Below are positions 1 through 5,512 of a stretch of DNA of 9,858 nt, piece after piece (position 1 is the stretch's first letter; the number at the start of each line of letters is the position of its first letter). Below the pieces are notes generated by a model, which was given only the letters and a program-made list of their open reading frames with translations, ran no database searches and was not told the origin of the DNA. Location: the NCBI GenBank assembly GCA_030527085.1, contig JAUNBN010000034.1:1-9858 (forward strand). The letters are read 5' to 3'. The DNA is from Oscillospiraceae bacterium (GTDB taxonomy: Bacteria; Bacillota; Clostridia; Oscillospirales; Ruminococcaceae). The position numbers and the translations under genes were made by a program.

Positions 1-54
1 ACGCGCTTCCTCGTTGATATTTCGCCCGATGGCGAACTCGAAATAAAGAAATAA
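1..54 (+). CDS. 3' end of an unidentified plus-strand gene (partial)
   Basis: Reading from base 1 in frame, 17 sense codons (TRFLVDISPDGELEIKK) run into a TAA stop. A strong hairpin follows 16 bases later and points the same way, as expected at the end of a real gene. The gene is convergent with the dha genes and is cut by the window edge. The tail is hydrophilic and shows no recognisable domain, so no function is offered. A chance open frame of this length is possible, and the main support is the terminator placement. Confidence 0.5.
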   Translation, partial: TRFLVDISPDGELEIKK

Positions 55-70
55 TCCCGAAATAAGCAAC

Positions 71-110
71 AAAGGGTCTTACTAAAGCTTCGGCTTTAAT
101 AAGGCCCTTT
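71..110. terminator. Bidirectional intrinsic terminator between convergent genes
   Basis: An 18-bp stem is capped by a TTCG tetraloop. AAAGGGTCTTACTAAAGC pairs with GCTTTAATAAGGCCCTTT with one C/A mismatch and one T/G wobble. On the plus strand it runs into CCCTTTATCTCTTTTC, and on the minus strand into CCCTTTGTTGCTTATTTC, so both sides have T-rich tails. It lies 27 bases past the dhaM stop and 16 bases past the plus-strand stop, so it can end both transcription units. Confidence 0.9.
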
Positions 111-137
111 ATCTCTTTTCGTTTTCAAGCTCTTTGC

Positions 138-521
138 TCAAACCAGCTTTTTAAAGGCGTCGGGTTCGAGCAGGGCGCTCATTATCTCGTCTATGCTCTG
201 CTCGCACATCGAGAGCACGGCGGCGTTCACGGCACCCTCAACGATGGGGCAGTCCGCAAGGCGTATGTCGCTGTCCGGGAAGGACTCTATGACCATCTCG
301 GCGGTCATGAGCGCGCTGCCCATGTCCATTATCATGATTACGCCGTCGTCGGAAAGCACAGATTTGACGGCCGCCTCGATAAGCTCAAAGCTCGTCCCGA
401 GAGAGCCGTCCTCCAGACCTCCCGCGTAGGCAACCGGCGCGCTTGCCGCCATCATTTTGGCGAGCTCGCTTGTTCCCTCGGCTACCTTGGCGCTGTGCGA
501 TACTATAACTATGCCAACCAT
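138..521 (-). CDS. dhaM: PTS-dependent dihydroxyacetone kinase, phosphoryl donor subunit DhaM (EIIA-like)
   Basis: This small cytosolic protein receives a phosphoryl group from phospho-HPr and passes it to the ADP bound in DhaL. The 127-residue length matches a single EIIA(mannose-type) domain. E. coli DhaM carries extra HPr-like and EI-like domains that are absent here. The N-terminus GIVIVSHS places the phosphorylated His at residue 9, as in known DhaM proteins. The IMDMGSALMTAEM segment (about 64-76) and the ADCPIVEGA segment (about 89-97) are also typical of the family. The start lies one base after the dhaL stop. No strong Shine-Dalgarno sequence precedes it, so translation is probably coupled to dhaL. 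It is the last gene of the operon. Because it lacks its own HPr and EI domains it depends on separate proteins, which ptsH and ptsI upstream could supply. Confidence 0.95.
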   Translation of the reverse strand: MVGIVIVSHSAKVAEGTSELAKMMAASAPVAYAGGLEDGSLGTSFELIEAAVKSVLSDDGVIMIMDMGSALMTAEMVIESFPDSDIRLADCPIVEGAVNAAVLSMCEQSIDEIMSALLEPDAFKKLV

Positions 522-522
522 A

Positions 523-1149
523 CTAGGCGTTGTCGCGCAGAACCTCGAGCATCAGCGTGGAGGAGGTGGCGCCGGGATCCTGATGGCCTATTCCCCTCTC
601 GCCGAGATAGCTCGCGCGGCCCTTTGTCGCTATTATCGTCTTGGTGTATTCGCAGCCGGCCTCGGCGGCCTCGGTTGCCTTACCTATAGCGGCCTTGTAG
701 TCACCGGAAGCCGAATATTCCTTTTCAAAAGCGTCGCGCGCGGGAACGAGCGCGTCCAGCATGGTCTTTTCACCCGTTGTGGACTTGCCGCGGCTCATAA
801 TACCCTCAATGGCGGCGTTCAGTATGGCCAGAAAGTCGTTTCCGTCAACGCTTTCCTTGCCGGCTACGGCGGCTCCGGCTTTCATAAAGGCAGTGCCGTA
901 AAGGGGGCCGGAGGCTCCGCCCACGGTGGTGACGAGCGCCATGCCGACGGCCTTTAAGGTGGAGCCGACGTCCTTGCCCTCGCACTCGGGCAGCTTCTCG
1001 AGAACCTTCTTAAAGCCGCGGTCCATGTTGATGCCGTGGTCGCTGTCCCCTATAGGCTGATCCAGCTCGGTGAGGTAATCCTTATTGTCGTGAATGACGA
1101 CCTCAATTTTTTTGAGCAGTTCGATTACATCCTGATTAGTTTTAGGCAT
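523..1149 (-). CDS. dhaL: Dihydroxyacetone kinase ADP-binding subunit DhaL
   Basis: DhaL holds a permanently bound ADP that is rephosphorylated by DhaM and transfers phosphate to dihydroxyacetone held in DhaK. The protein has 208 residues, the usual DhaL size. The metal- and nucleotide-binding motif LDQPIGDSDHGINM puts the Mg-binding aspartates at D30, D35 and D37. The GGASGPLYG loop (about 77-85) and the SYLGERGIGHQDPGA segment near the C-terminus are family hallmarks. AGGAAGGAATTTCA stands directly before the ATG, which gives a good ribosome binding site. It is separated from dhaK by 74 bases that contain a perfect GC hairpin, and it almost touches dhaM downstream. No key residue appears to be missing. 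Confidence 0.96.
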   Translation of the reverse strand: MPKTNQDVIELLKKIEVVIHDNKDYLTELDQPIGDSDHGINMDRGFKKVLEKLPECEGKDVGSTLKAVGMALVTTVGGASGPLYGTAFMKAGAAVAGKESVDGNDFLAILNAAIEGIMSRGKSTTGEKTMLDALVPARDAFEKEYSASGDYKAAIGKATEAAEAGCEYTKTIIATKGRASYLGERGIGHQDPGATSSTLMLEVLRDNA

Positions 1150-1182
1150 TGAAATTCCTTCCTAGTGTTCGCTGTCAGAGCA

Positions 1183-1205
1183 CAGCGGGGCATAAAGCCC
1201 CGCTG
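1183..1205 (-). promoter_or_regulatory. Perfect 9-bp hairpin between dhaK and dhaL
   Basis: CAGCGGGGC and GCCCCGCTG form a perfect 9-bp stem with a 5-base loop, 18 bases after the dhaK stop. No T-run follows it on the minus strand, so it is not an ordinary terminator. A second short stem, GCTGT/ACAGC (1171-1175 with 1182-1186), shares bases with it and cannot form at the same time. An mRNA-stability or expression-balancing role is inferred only. Confidence 0.6.
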
Positions 1206-1223
1206 CGTCCAATTGAAAACTGA

Positions 1224-2210
1224 TTACTCTTTCCAGGCTACCGTGTCGGCGGGAGCGTCGAGATACTTCTTCAGCTCGTCGTCAACCTTGAGCAGGGTTA
1301 TCGAGCAGCCGCACATGTCGATGGAGGTCATGTAGTTGCCCACATAGTTCTTGTAGACCTTGATGCCTTCCTTCTCGAGCCTGTCGCGTACCGCGTTGTT
1401 GACGATGTAGAGCTCCATGAGAGGAGATCCGCCGCCCCCGTTGATGAGTACGGCGACCTCGCCCTTGAAGTCGATGTCGGCAAGGATCTTGTCGAGCAGG
1501 GTGTTGACTATCTCGTTGGCGGAAACCAGCTTGCCCTTGTGGGTGCCGGGCTCGCCGTGGATGCCGATGCCTATCTCTATCTCGTCCTCGCCAAGCTCGA
1601 AGCCGGGGGTGCCGGCCGCGGGAATGGTGGAGGGGGTGAGCGCCACGCCCATGGTGCGGACGTTCGCTATAACCTTCTCGGCTACGGCCTTGACTTCCTC
1701 AAGGCTCTTGCCCTCTTCGGCGGCAGCGCCGGCGCACTTGTGCACGAATACCGTGCCCGCAACGCCGCGGCGTCCCGTGGTATAAAGGCTGTCCTGAACG
1801 GCCACGTCGTCGTTGGTGACGACCTCGGCGGTCTTGATGCCGTCGCCCTCGGCCATCTCGGCGGCCATCTCGAAGTTCATGACGTCGCCGGTGTAGTTCT
1901 TAACAACCATAAGGACGCCCTTATCGGTCGCTACGGCCTTGAGGCCCTCGTAAATCATGTCGACGGTCGGGGAGGTGTAAACCGCTCCGGCTACCGCGCA
2001 GTCCAGCATTCCGGCGCCTACGAAGCCGCCGTGGGTGGGCTCATGGCCCGAGCCGCCGCCGGAGATAAGGGCAACCTTGCCCTCCTTCTTGTTGGTGCGT
2101 ACTACTACGTTGCCGCAATCGAGCTTCTTGACGATCTTCGGATAGGCTCTGCACATACCCTGAATCATCTCGGTCTCGACGTTCTCTACGGCATTGATGA
2201 ACTTTTTCAA
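1224..2210 (-). CDS. dhaK: Dihydroxyacetone kinase substrate-binding subunit DhaK
   Basis: DhaK binds dihydroxyacetone covalently and presents it to phospho-DhaL, giving DHAP. I take the TTG at 2208-2210 as the start. It is preceded by AGGAGG at a 9-base spacing and begins M-KKFINAVENVE, the normal DhaK N-terminus, giving 328 residues. An upstream ATG would add 22 Arg/Lys-rich residues and overlap the preceding gene, so it is rejected. With this start the known residues fall in register with E. coli: H56 in GGGSGHEP, D109 in KNYTGD, and the hemiaminal-forming H218 in GIGIHGEPGTH. Gly-rich loops VLINGGGGSP and the C-terminal DMCGCSITLLK segment are also typical. It follows the DUF1667 gene by 20 bases in the same operon. 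The non-ATG start is the one oddity. Confidence 0.96.
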   Translation of the reverse strand: MKKFINAVENVETEMIQGMCRAYPKIVKKLDCGNVVVRTNKKEGKVALISGGGSGHEPTHGGFVGAGMLDCAVAGAVYTSPTVDMIYEGLKAVATDKGVLMVVKNYTGDVMNFEMAAEMAEGDGIKTAEVVTNDDVAVQDSLYTTGRRGVAGTVFVHKCAGAAAEEGKSLEEVKAVAEKVIANVRTMGVALTPSTIPAAGTPGFELGEDEIEIGIGIHGEPGTHKGKLVSANEIVNTLLDKILADIDFKGEVAVLINGGGGSPLMELYIVNNAVRDRLEKEGIKVYKNYVGNYMTSIDMCGCSITLLKVDDELKKYLDAPADTVAWKE

Positions 2211-2230
2211 CTTGCGTGTCCTCCTGTTTT

Positions 2231-2590
2231 TTAGTTGAGTTCTTTGGTCGCGATTATATTCACGTCCGTTCCGCAAACGCCGGAGATGATAACGTCCCCT
2301 ATATGTACCGGAGTTTTAACATCTACCTTGGCGATTTCGGCCAGACAGTCGAATATCTTTGCCTTGTCTATCGGTTTGCTGGTCTTGACGGACAGCGGGG
2401 TCTTGGAGCCGACGGCGTGGGCGAGGGCCGTGACCATCCTGGTGGGGTTGGTGCACTCCTCCTTGCCGTACTTCTCGCCTATCGGGCAGGTGAAGCCCTC
2501 AACGGAGATGAAACTGCCGTCGTCCTCAAGAGTGGCGGTAAGCTGGCAGCCCATGGGGCAGCCGATGCAGGTCAGTTCCTTTTTAATCAT
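2231..2590 (-). CDS. DUF1667 small cysteine-rich protein, partner of the G3P oxidoreductase
   Basis: This is a 119-residue protein of the DUF1667 family, which in Firmicutes and Thermotogae commonly sits beside a GlpA-like dehydrogenase and an FAD/NAD oxidoreductase. It has seven cysteines. The N-terminal group C8-x2-C11-x3-C15 followed by C35 resembles an iron-sulfur or metal-binding pattern, and C46, C82 and C106 (in SGVCGTDVN) may add to it. An electron-transfer role in place of GlpC is inferred, not proven. There is no signal peptide and no membrane segment. GGAGGTGTGAGGCA precedes the ATG, and the start lies 4 bases after the preceding stop, so it is tightly co-translated with the oxidoreductase. 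Its biochemical function is not established to my knowledge. Confidence 0.88.
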   Translation of the reverse strand: MIKKELTCIGCPMGCQLTATLEDDGSFISVEGFTCPIGEKYGKEECTNPTRMVTALAHAVGSKTPLSVKTSKPIDKAKIFDCLAEIAKVDVKTPVHIGDVIISGVCGTDVNIIATKELN

Positions 2591-2594
2591 TGCC

Positions 2595-3851
2595 TCACAC
2601 CTCCACGCTCACAGTGATTTTGTCGATATCCCCGCAGGCAGCGAGCTTTTCGGGGGTGATAAGCAGGGACTCCATCTCCGCGGGAGCCATTACTCTCTTT
2701 TTCTTCGAGAGCAGCTCGGTCTCTCCCGCCTTAACCTTGATAACGGCGTCCTTGTAAACGTCCCTGGGGCGGAACATTATCGTAAGTGGCTCGCTGAGTT
2801 CGGCGTTGACGTGTTGGGGCACAATAGCGTTCACGCCCTTGCCCATCTCGACGGAGACCTTCTTTTCGCTGCGGGAGAGCTCGCCCTGAACGTACTCCCA
2901 GGCGTGCTTTCCGGCTTTGGCGGACTCCTGGGAGACGAAGTCTACCAGGTCGTGGACGTGCAGGACGTTGCCGCAGGCGAAGACGCCGTCGGCGGAGGTC
3001 TGAAGGTTCTCGTCAACAACCGCGCCGCTCGTGAAGGGGAACATCTCTATTCCCGCCATGTTGGTCAGCTCGTTCTCGGGGATAAGACCCACGGAGAGCA
3101 GCAGCGTGTCGCACTCAAAGTACTTTTCGGTGCCCTCGATGGGCTTCAGCTTCTCATCGACCTCCGCTATGGTAACGCCCTCCAGGCGCTCCTTGCCCGC
3201 TATATCTGTTACGGTGTGGCTCAAATAGAGCGGTATGTCGTAGTCGTTGAGGCACTGAACTATGTTCCTCTTGAGTCCGGCGCTGTAGGGCATGAGCTCT
3301 ACGCAGCCTACTACCTCGGCGCCCATAAAGGTCATGCGGCGTGCCATGATAAGGCCGATGTCGCCGCTGCCGAGTATGAGGCACTTTTTGCCGGGCATAA
3401 GCCCCTCGAGGTTCACGAACTTCTGTGCGGTTCCGGCGGTATAGACGCCGGCGCAGCGCCAGCCGGGGGTGCCTATCGAGCCGCGGGGCCTCTCGCGGCA
3501 GCCCATTGCGAGTATAAGAGCCTTCGCCTGGAACTGCTCGAGGCCGTTTTCCTTGCTCACGCAGGTCACTACCTTGTCGGGCGTAACGTCTATTACCATT
3601 GTGTCGCGCTGGTAGGCAATCTTGTACTCCGCTACCTTATCGACATACCTCTGGGCGTATTCGGGGCCGGTCAGCTCCTCTTTGAAGGTGTGCAGTCCGA
3701 AGCCATTATGAATGCATTGCTTGAGTATGCCGCCCAGGCTTCCCTCACGCTCGAGTATTAGTATATCGCGAGCTCCCGCCTCATATGCGGCTACCGCAGC
3801 GGCGAGGCCAGCGGGGCCTCCGCCTATAATAAGAATATCCTTGCTTTGCAT
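2595..3851 (-). CDS. FAD/NAD(P)-dependent oxidoreductase of the glycerol-3-phosphate dehydrogenase set (GlpB position)
   Basis: This 418-residue flavoprotein belongs to the pyridine nucleotide-disulfide oxidoreductase fold but lacks a CxxxxC redox disulfide. The N-terminal FAD motif is IIGGGPAGLAAA (G10, G12, G15). A second Rossmann motif, LILGSGDIGL (about 158-167), should bind NAD(P). The LAMGCRERPRG element (about 115-124) and the TSADGVFACGN stretch (about 286-295), equivalent to the second FAD-contact motif, complete the core. The last 80 or so residues form an extra C-terminal region rich in Lys and Val with no motif I know. AAGGAGG lies 10 bases before the ATG, and the start is 2 bases after the glpA-like stop. 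It occupies the place of glpB but is built differently. Its substrate in isolation is unknown, and the role is inferred from context. Confidence 0.87.
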   Translation of the reverse strand: MQSKDILIIGGGPAGLAAAVAAYEAGARDILILEREGSLGGILKQCIHNGFGLHTFKEELTGPEYAQRYVDKVAEYKIAYQRDTMVIDVTPDKVVTCVSKENGLEQFQAKALILAMGCRERPRGSIGTPGWRCAGVYTAGTAQKFVNLEGLMPGKKCLILGSGDIGLIMARRMTFMGAEVVGCVELMPYSAGLKRNIVQCLNDYDIPLYLSHTVTDIAGKERLEGVTIAEVDEKLKPIEGTEKYFECDTLLLSVGLIPENELTNMAGIEMFPFTSGAVVDENLQTSADGVFACGNVLHVHDLVDFVSQESAKAGKHAWEYVQGELSRSEKKVSVEMGKGVNAIVPQHVNAELSEPLTIMFRPRDVYKDAVIKVKAGETELLSKKKRVMAPAEMESLLITPEKLAACGDIDKITVSVEV

Positions 3852-3853
3852 AA

Positions 3854-5296
3854 TTACTCCGCCTCCTTAAAGAGATGACCCTCAATAAGCCTAGAGTCGC
3901 CTCCAAACTTCGTTACCTCAGTCGGGTCCAGCCCGAGCTCCTCGCAGAGAATCTCGACTACTCTGGGCGTGCAGAAGCCGGCCTGGCAGCGACCCATACC
4001 CGCGCGGGTGCGGCGCTTGATGCCGTCTACCGTCCTCGCGCCTACGGGTCGGCGTATGGCCTCCCTTATTTCGGCCTCGGTTACGGTTTCGCAGCGGCAA
4101 ACTATCTTAGCGAAGTCGGGATTGGCCTTTATGGCCTCGGCGCGCTCTTCCTTCGTCATCTCGCGGAACTTGGGTATTCCCTTGCGGATGGGGTTGAAGC
4201 TGGCGTTCTCCCTGGCGTCCAGCTTGGAGGCTATCTCTGTGGCGAGATGCTCGGCTATTGCCGGAGAGGAGGTGAGGCCCGGGGATTCTATTCCGGCCGC
4301 GTTGAAGAACATGGGCGCGTCATCGGGCTCGCCTATAACGAAGTCGTTGGTGGTAACGCAGTGAGCTCTGAGGCCGGAGAAGTTAGTGATGAAATCCCTG
4401 GTGGGTATCTTCTCCCAATACTTGTGGGCTCCGTCGAGGGCCTTGGCCTGTCCGAAAGCGGTGGTGCGGGTATCGGCCTTGTCGTCGATATCCTCGGCTG
4501 TGGGGCCGAGCAGCACGGTGCCGTCTATGGTGCGGGCTACCAGTATGCCCTTGCCCATCTTGGAGGGACAGGGGAAAATGGTCGCGTGGAAGTAATCCTT
4601 ATATTTCTTATCGACAATATAGTACTCGCCGCGCCTGGGCTGTATTTCAAGCTTGCGCTCGGAGACCATATTGTTTATCTCATCGGAATAAAGACCCGCG
4701 CAGTTTACGACAGCCTTGGCCTCATATACCCCGGCGGAGCTGGTAACGCGCCAGCCGCCCTCTATCTTCTCAACATTGGTGACCTTGGCGTTGCGAACGA
4801 ACTCCACTCCGTTGGAGGCGGCGTTCTCGGCAAAGGCCTGGGTAAGCTCGTAGGGGCAGACTATACCGCCCGTAGGCACCAGCAGCGCCTTGCAGACATT
4901 AGGGTTGAGGTTCGGCTCGAGCTGCAAAAGCTCGTCGTGTTCAATTATGCGGACCCCGGGGCAGCCGTTGGTCTTACCCTGCTCGAGAAGCGTTTCTATC
5001 ATTTCATCGTCTTCGGGATGAAGCGAAACAACAAGCGAGGTGTTCCACTCATAAGGCACGTCCAGCTCGGTGCATATCTTATCGAACATCACGTTGCCCA
5101 GCATATTGTACTTGGCTTTAAGGGTGCCGGGTTTCGCGTCGTAGCCACCGTGGATGATGGCGGTATTCGCCTTACTCTGACCATTGCAGATATCGGCCGT
5201 CTTTTCGAGCAGGACGGTCTTTAAATCGTAACGCGATATCTCCCTTGCGGTCGCGCATCCCACAACACCGCCACCGATTATTACTACATCCAGCAT
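3854..5296 (-). CDS. glpA: GlpA-like FAD-dependent glycerol-3-phosphate dehydrogenase with C-terminal BFD-type Fe-S domain
   Basis: Probable catalytic subunit oxidising sn-glycerol-3-phosphate to DHAP. The chosen ATG gives 480 residues and has CTAAGGAG upstream at a normal distance. The open frame continues 34 codons further up to a TTG, but that part reads through RNA-structure sequence and is rejected. The N-terminus VVIIGGGVVGCATA (G8, G10, G13) is the FAD motif of the D-amino-acid-oxidase fold, and E31 ends the second strand. The SKANTAIIHGGYDAKPG stretch (about 41-57) is characteristic of GlpA/GlpD-type proteins. The C-terminus has C400-x-C402 and C437-x4-C442, a BFD-like [2Fe-2S] pattern as in GlpA. 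L-2-hydroxyglutarate oxidase-like enzymes share the fold, but glpK upstream and dhaKLM downstream favour G3P. There is no membrane segment. Confidence 0.88.
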   Translation of the reverse strand: MLDVVIIGGGVVGCATAREISRYDLKTVLLEKTADICNGQSKANTAIIHGGYDAKPGTLKAKYNMLGNVMFDKICTELDVPYEWNTSLVVSLHPEDDEMIETLLEQGKTNGCPGVRIIEHDELLQLEPNLNPNVCKALLVPTGGIVCPYELTQAFAENAASNGVEFVRNAKVTNVEKIEGGWRVTSSAGVYEAKAVVNCAGLYSDEINNMVSERKLEIQPRRGEYYIVDKKYKDYFHATIFPCPSKMGKGILVARTIDGTVLLGPTAEDIDDKADTRTTAFGQAKALDGAHKYWEKIPTRDFITNFSGLRAHCVTTNDFVIGEPDDAPMFFNAAGIESPGLTSSPAIAEHLATEIASKLDARENASFNPIRKGIPKFREMTKEERAEAIKANPDFAKIVCRCETVTEAEIREAIRRPVGARTVDGIKRRTRAGMGRCQAGFCTPRVVEILCEELGLDPTEVTKFGGDSRLIEGHLFKEAE

Positions 5297-5310
5297 AAAT
5301 AACTCCTTAG

Positions 5311-5347
5311 TCCGGTATTTTGCCTGGTTTTCAGTTGAAAAACCGGA
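5311..5347 (-). promoter_or_regulatory. Mutually exclusive helices upstream of the glpA-like ribosome binding site
   Basis: Two pairings compete. GGTTTTT (5338-5344) can pair with GAAAACC (5326-5332) as a 7-bp hairpin with a 5-base loop. Alternatively TCCGGT (5342-5347) pairs with ACCGGA (5311-5316). They share bases 5342-5344. The second helix ends 2 bases before the AAGGAG (5303-5308) of the glpA-like gene. This could tune translation, but it is seen only as pairing potential. Confidence 0.4.
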
Positions 5348-5359
5348 TTGTTTTATAAA

Positions 5360-5394
5360 GGAAGCGGGGGCAGACACAAATCCGCCCCTGCTCC
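5360..5394 (-). other. GC-rich hairpin with weak U tail, possible attenuator or interspersed repeat
   Basis: On the minus strand GGAGC-A-GGGGC-GGA pairs with TCT-GCCCC-C-GCTTCC around a TTTGTG loop. This gives 13 pairs, one of them G-U, with one A/C mismatch and one bulged T. It is followed by TTTATAAAAC, a poor U-tract, so at most it is a weak terminator. The GGGGCGGA...TCTGCCCC look is reminiscent of short palindromic repeats I recall from gut clostridia, but only one copy is in this window. Confidence 0.5.
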
Positions 5395-5397
5395 CCA

Positions 5398-5486
5398 ATC
5401 AGATATAAGGTTTTCAAGTAATTCTCGCACCCGCCGCTTGCGCTTAAGGCGCTCTATAATTACTCCTCATTTTTTCTATATCTAAT
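5398..5486 (-). promoter_or_regulatory. Candidate structured RNA in the glpK-glpA intergenic region
   Basis: The 216-base gap after glpK holds no gene but folds in a nested way. An outer helix pairs ATTAGATATA (5477-5486) with TATATCTGAT (5398-5407), 10 pairs including one G-U. Inside it AGTAATT (5458-5464) pairs with AATTACT (5417-5423), 7 of 7. The interior is GC-rich, with several alternative stems including one capped by a GCAA tetraloop. The GC hairpin follows 3 bases after the outer helix closes, as in leader-plus-expression-platform layouts. I could not match it to a known riboswitch, and no clear internal promoter was seen. Confidence 0.4.
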
Positions 5487-5512
5487 GAATCGTTCCTTTA
5501 AAGAGCTCTGGC

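Noticed and set aside
2235..3761. Long open frame on the plus strand (about 508 codons) opposite the DUF1667 and FAD/NAD oxidoreductase genes
   Set aside because: It is antisense to two clearly recognisable genes, its product has no recognisable motif, and long antisense frames are common in GC-rich genes with this codon bias.
3875..5224. Plus-strand open frame of about 449 codons opposite the glpA-like gene
   Set aside because: It mirrors the glpA-like coding frame, with low-complexity Gly/Ala/Leu content and no domain.
5297..5398. N-terminal extension of the glpA-like protein by 34 residues from a TTG
   Set aside because: It has no family match and runs through hairpin sequence. The internal ATG has a good ribosome binding site and gives the standard FAD-motif N-terminus.
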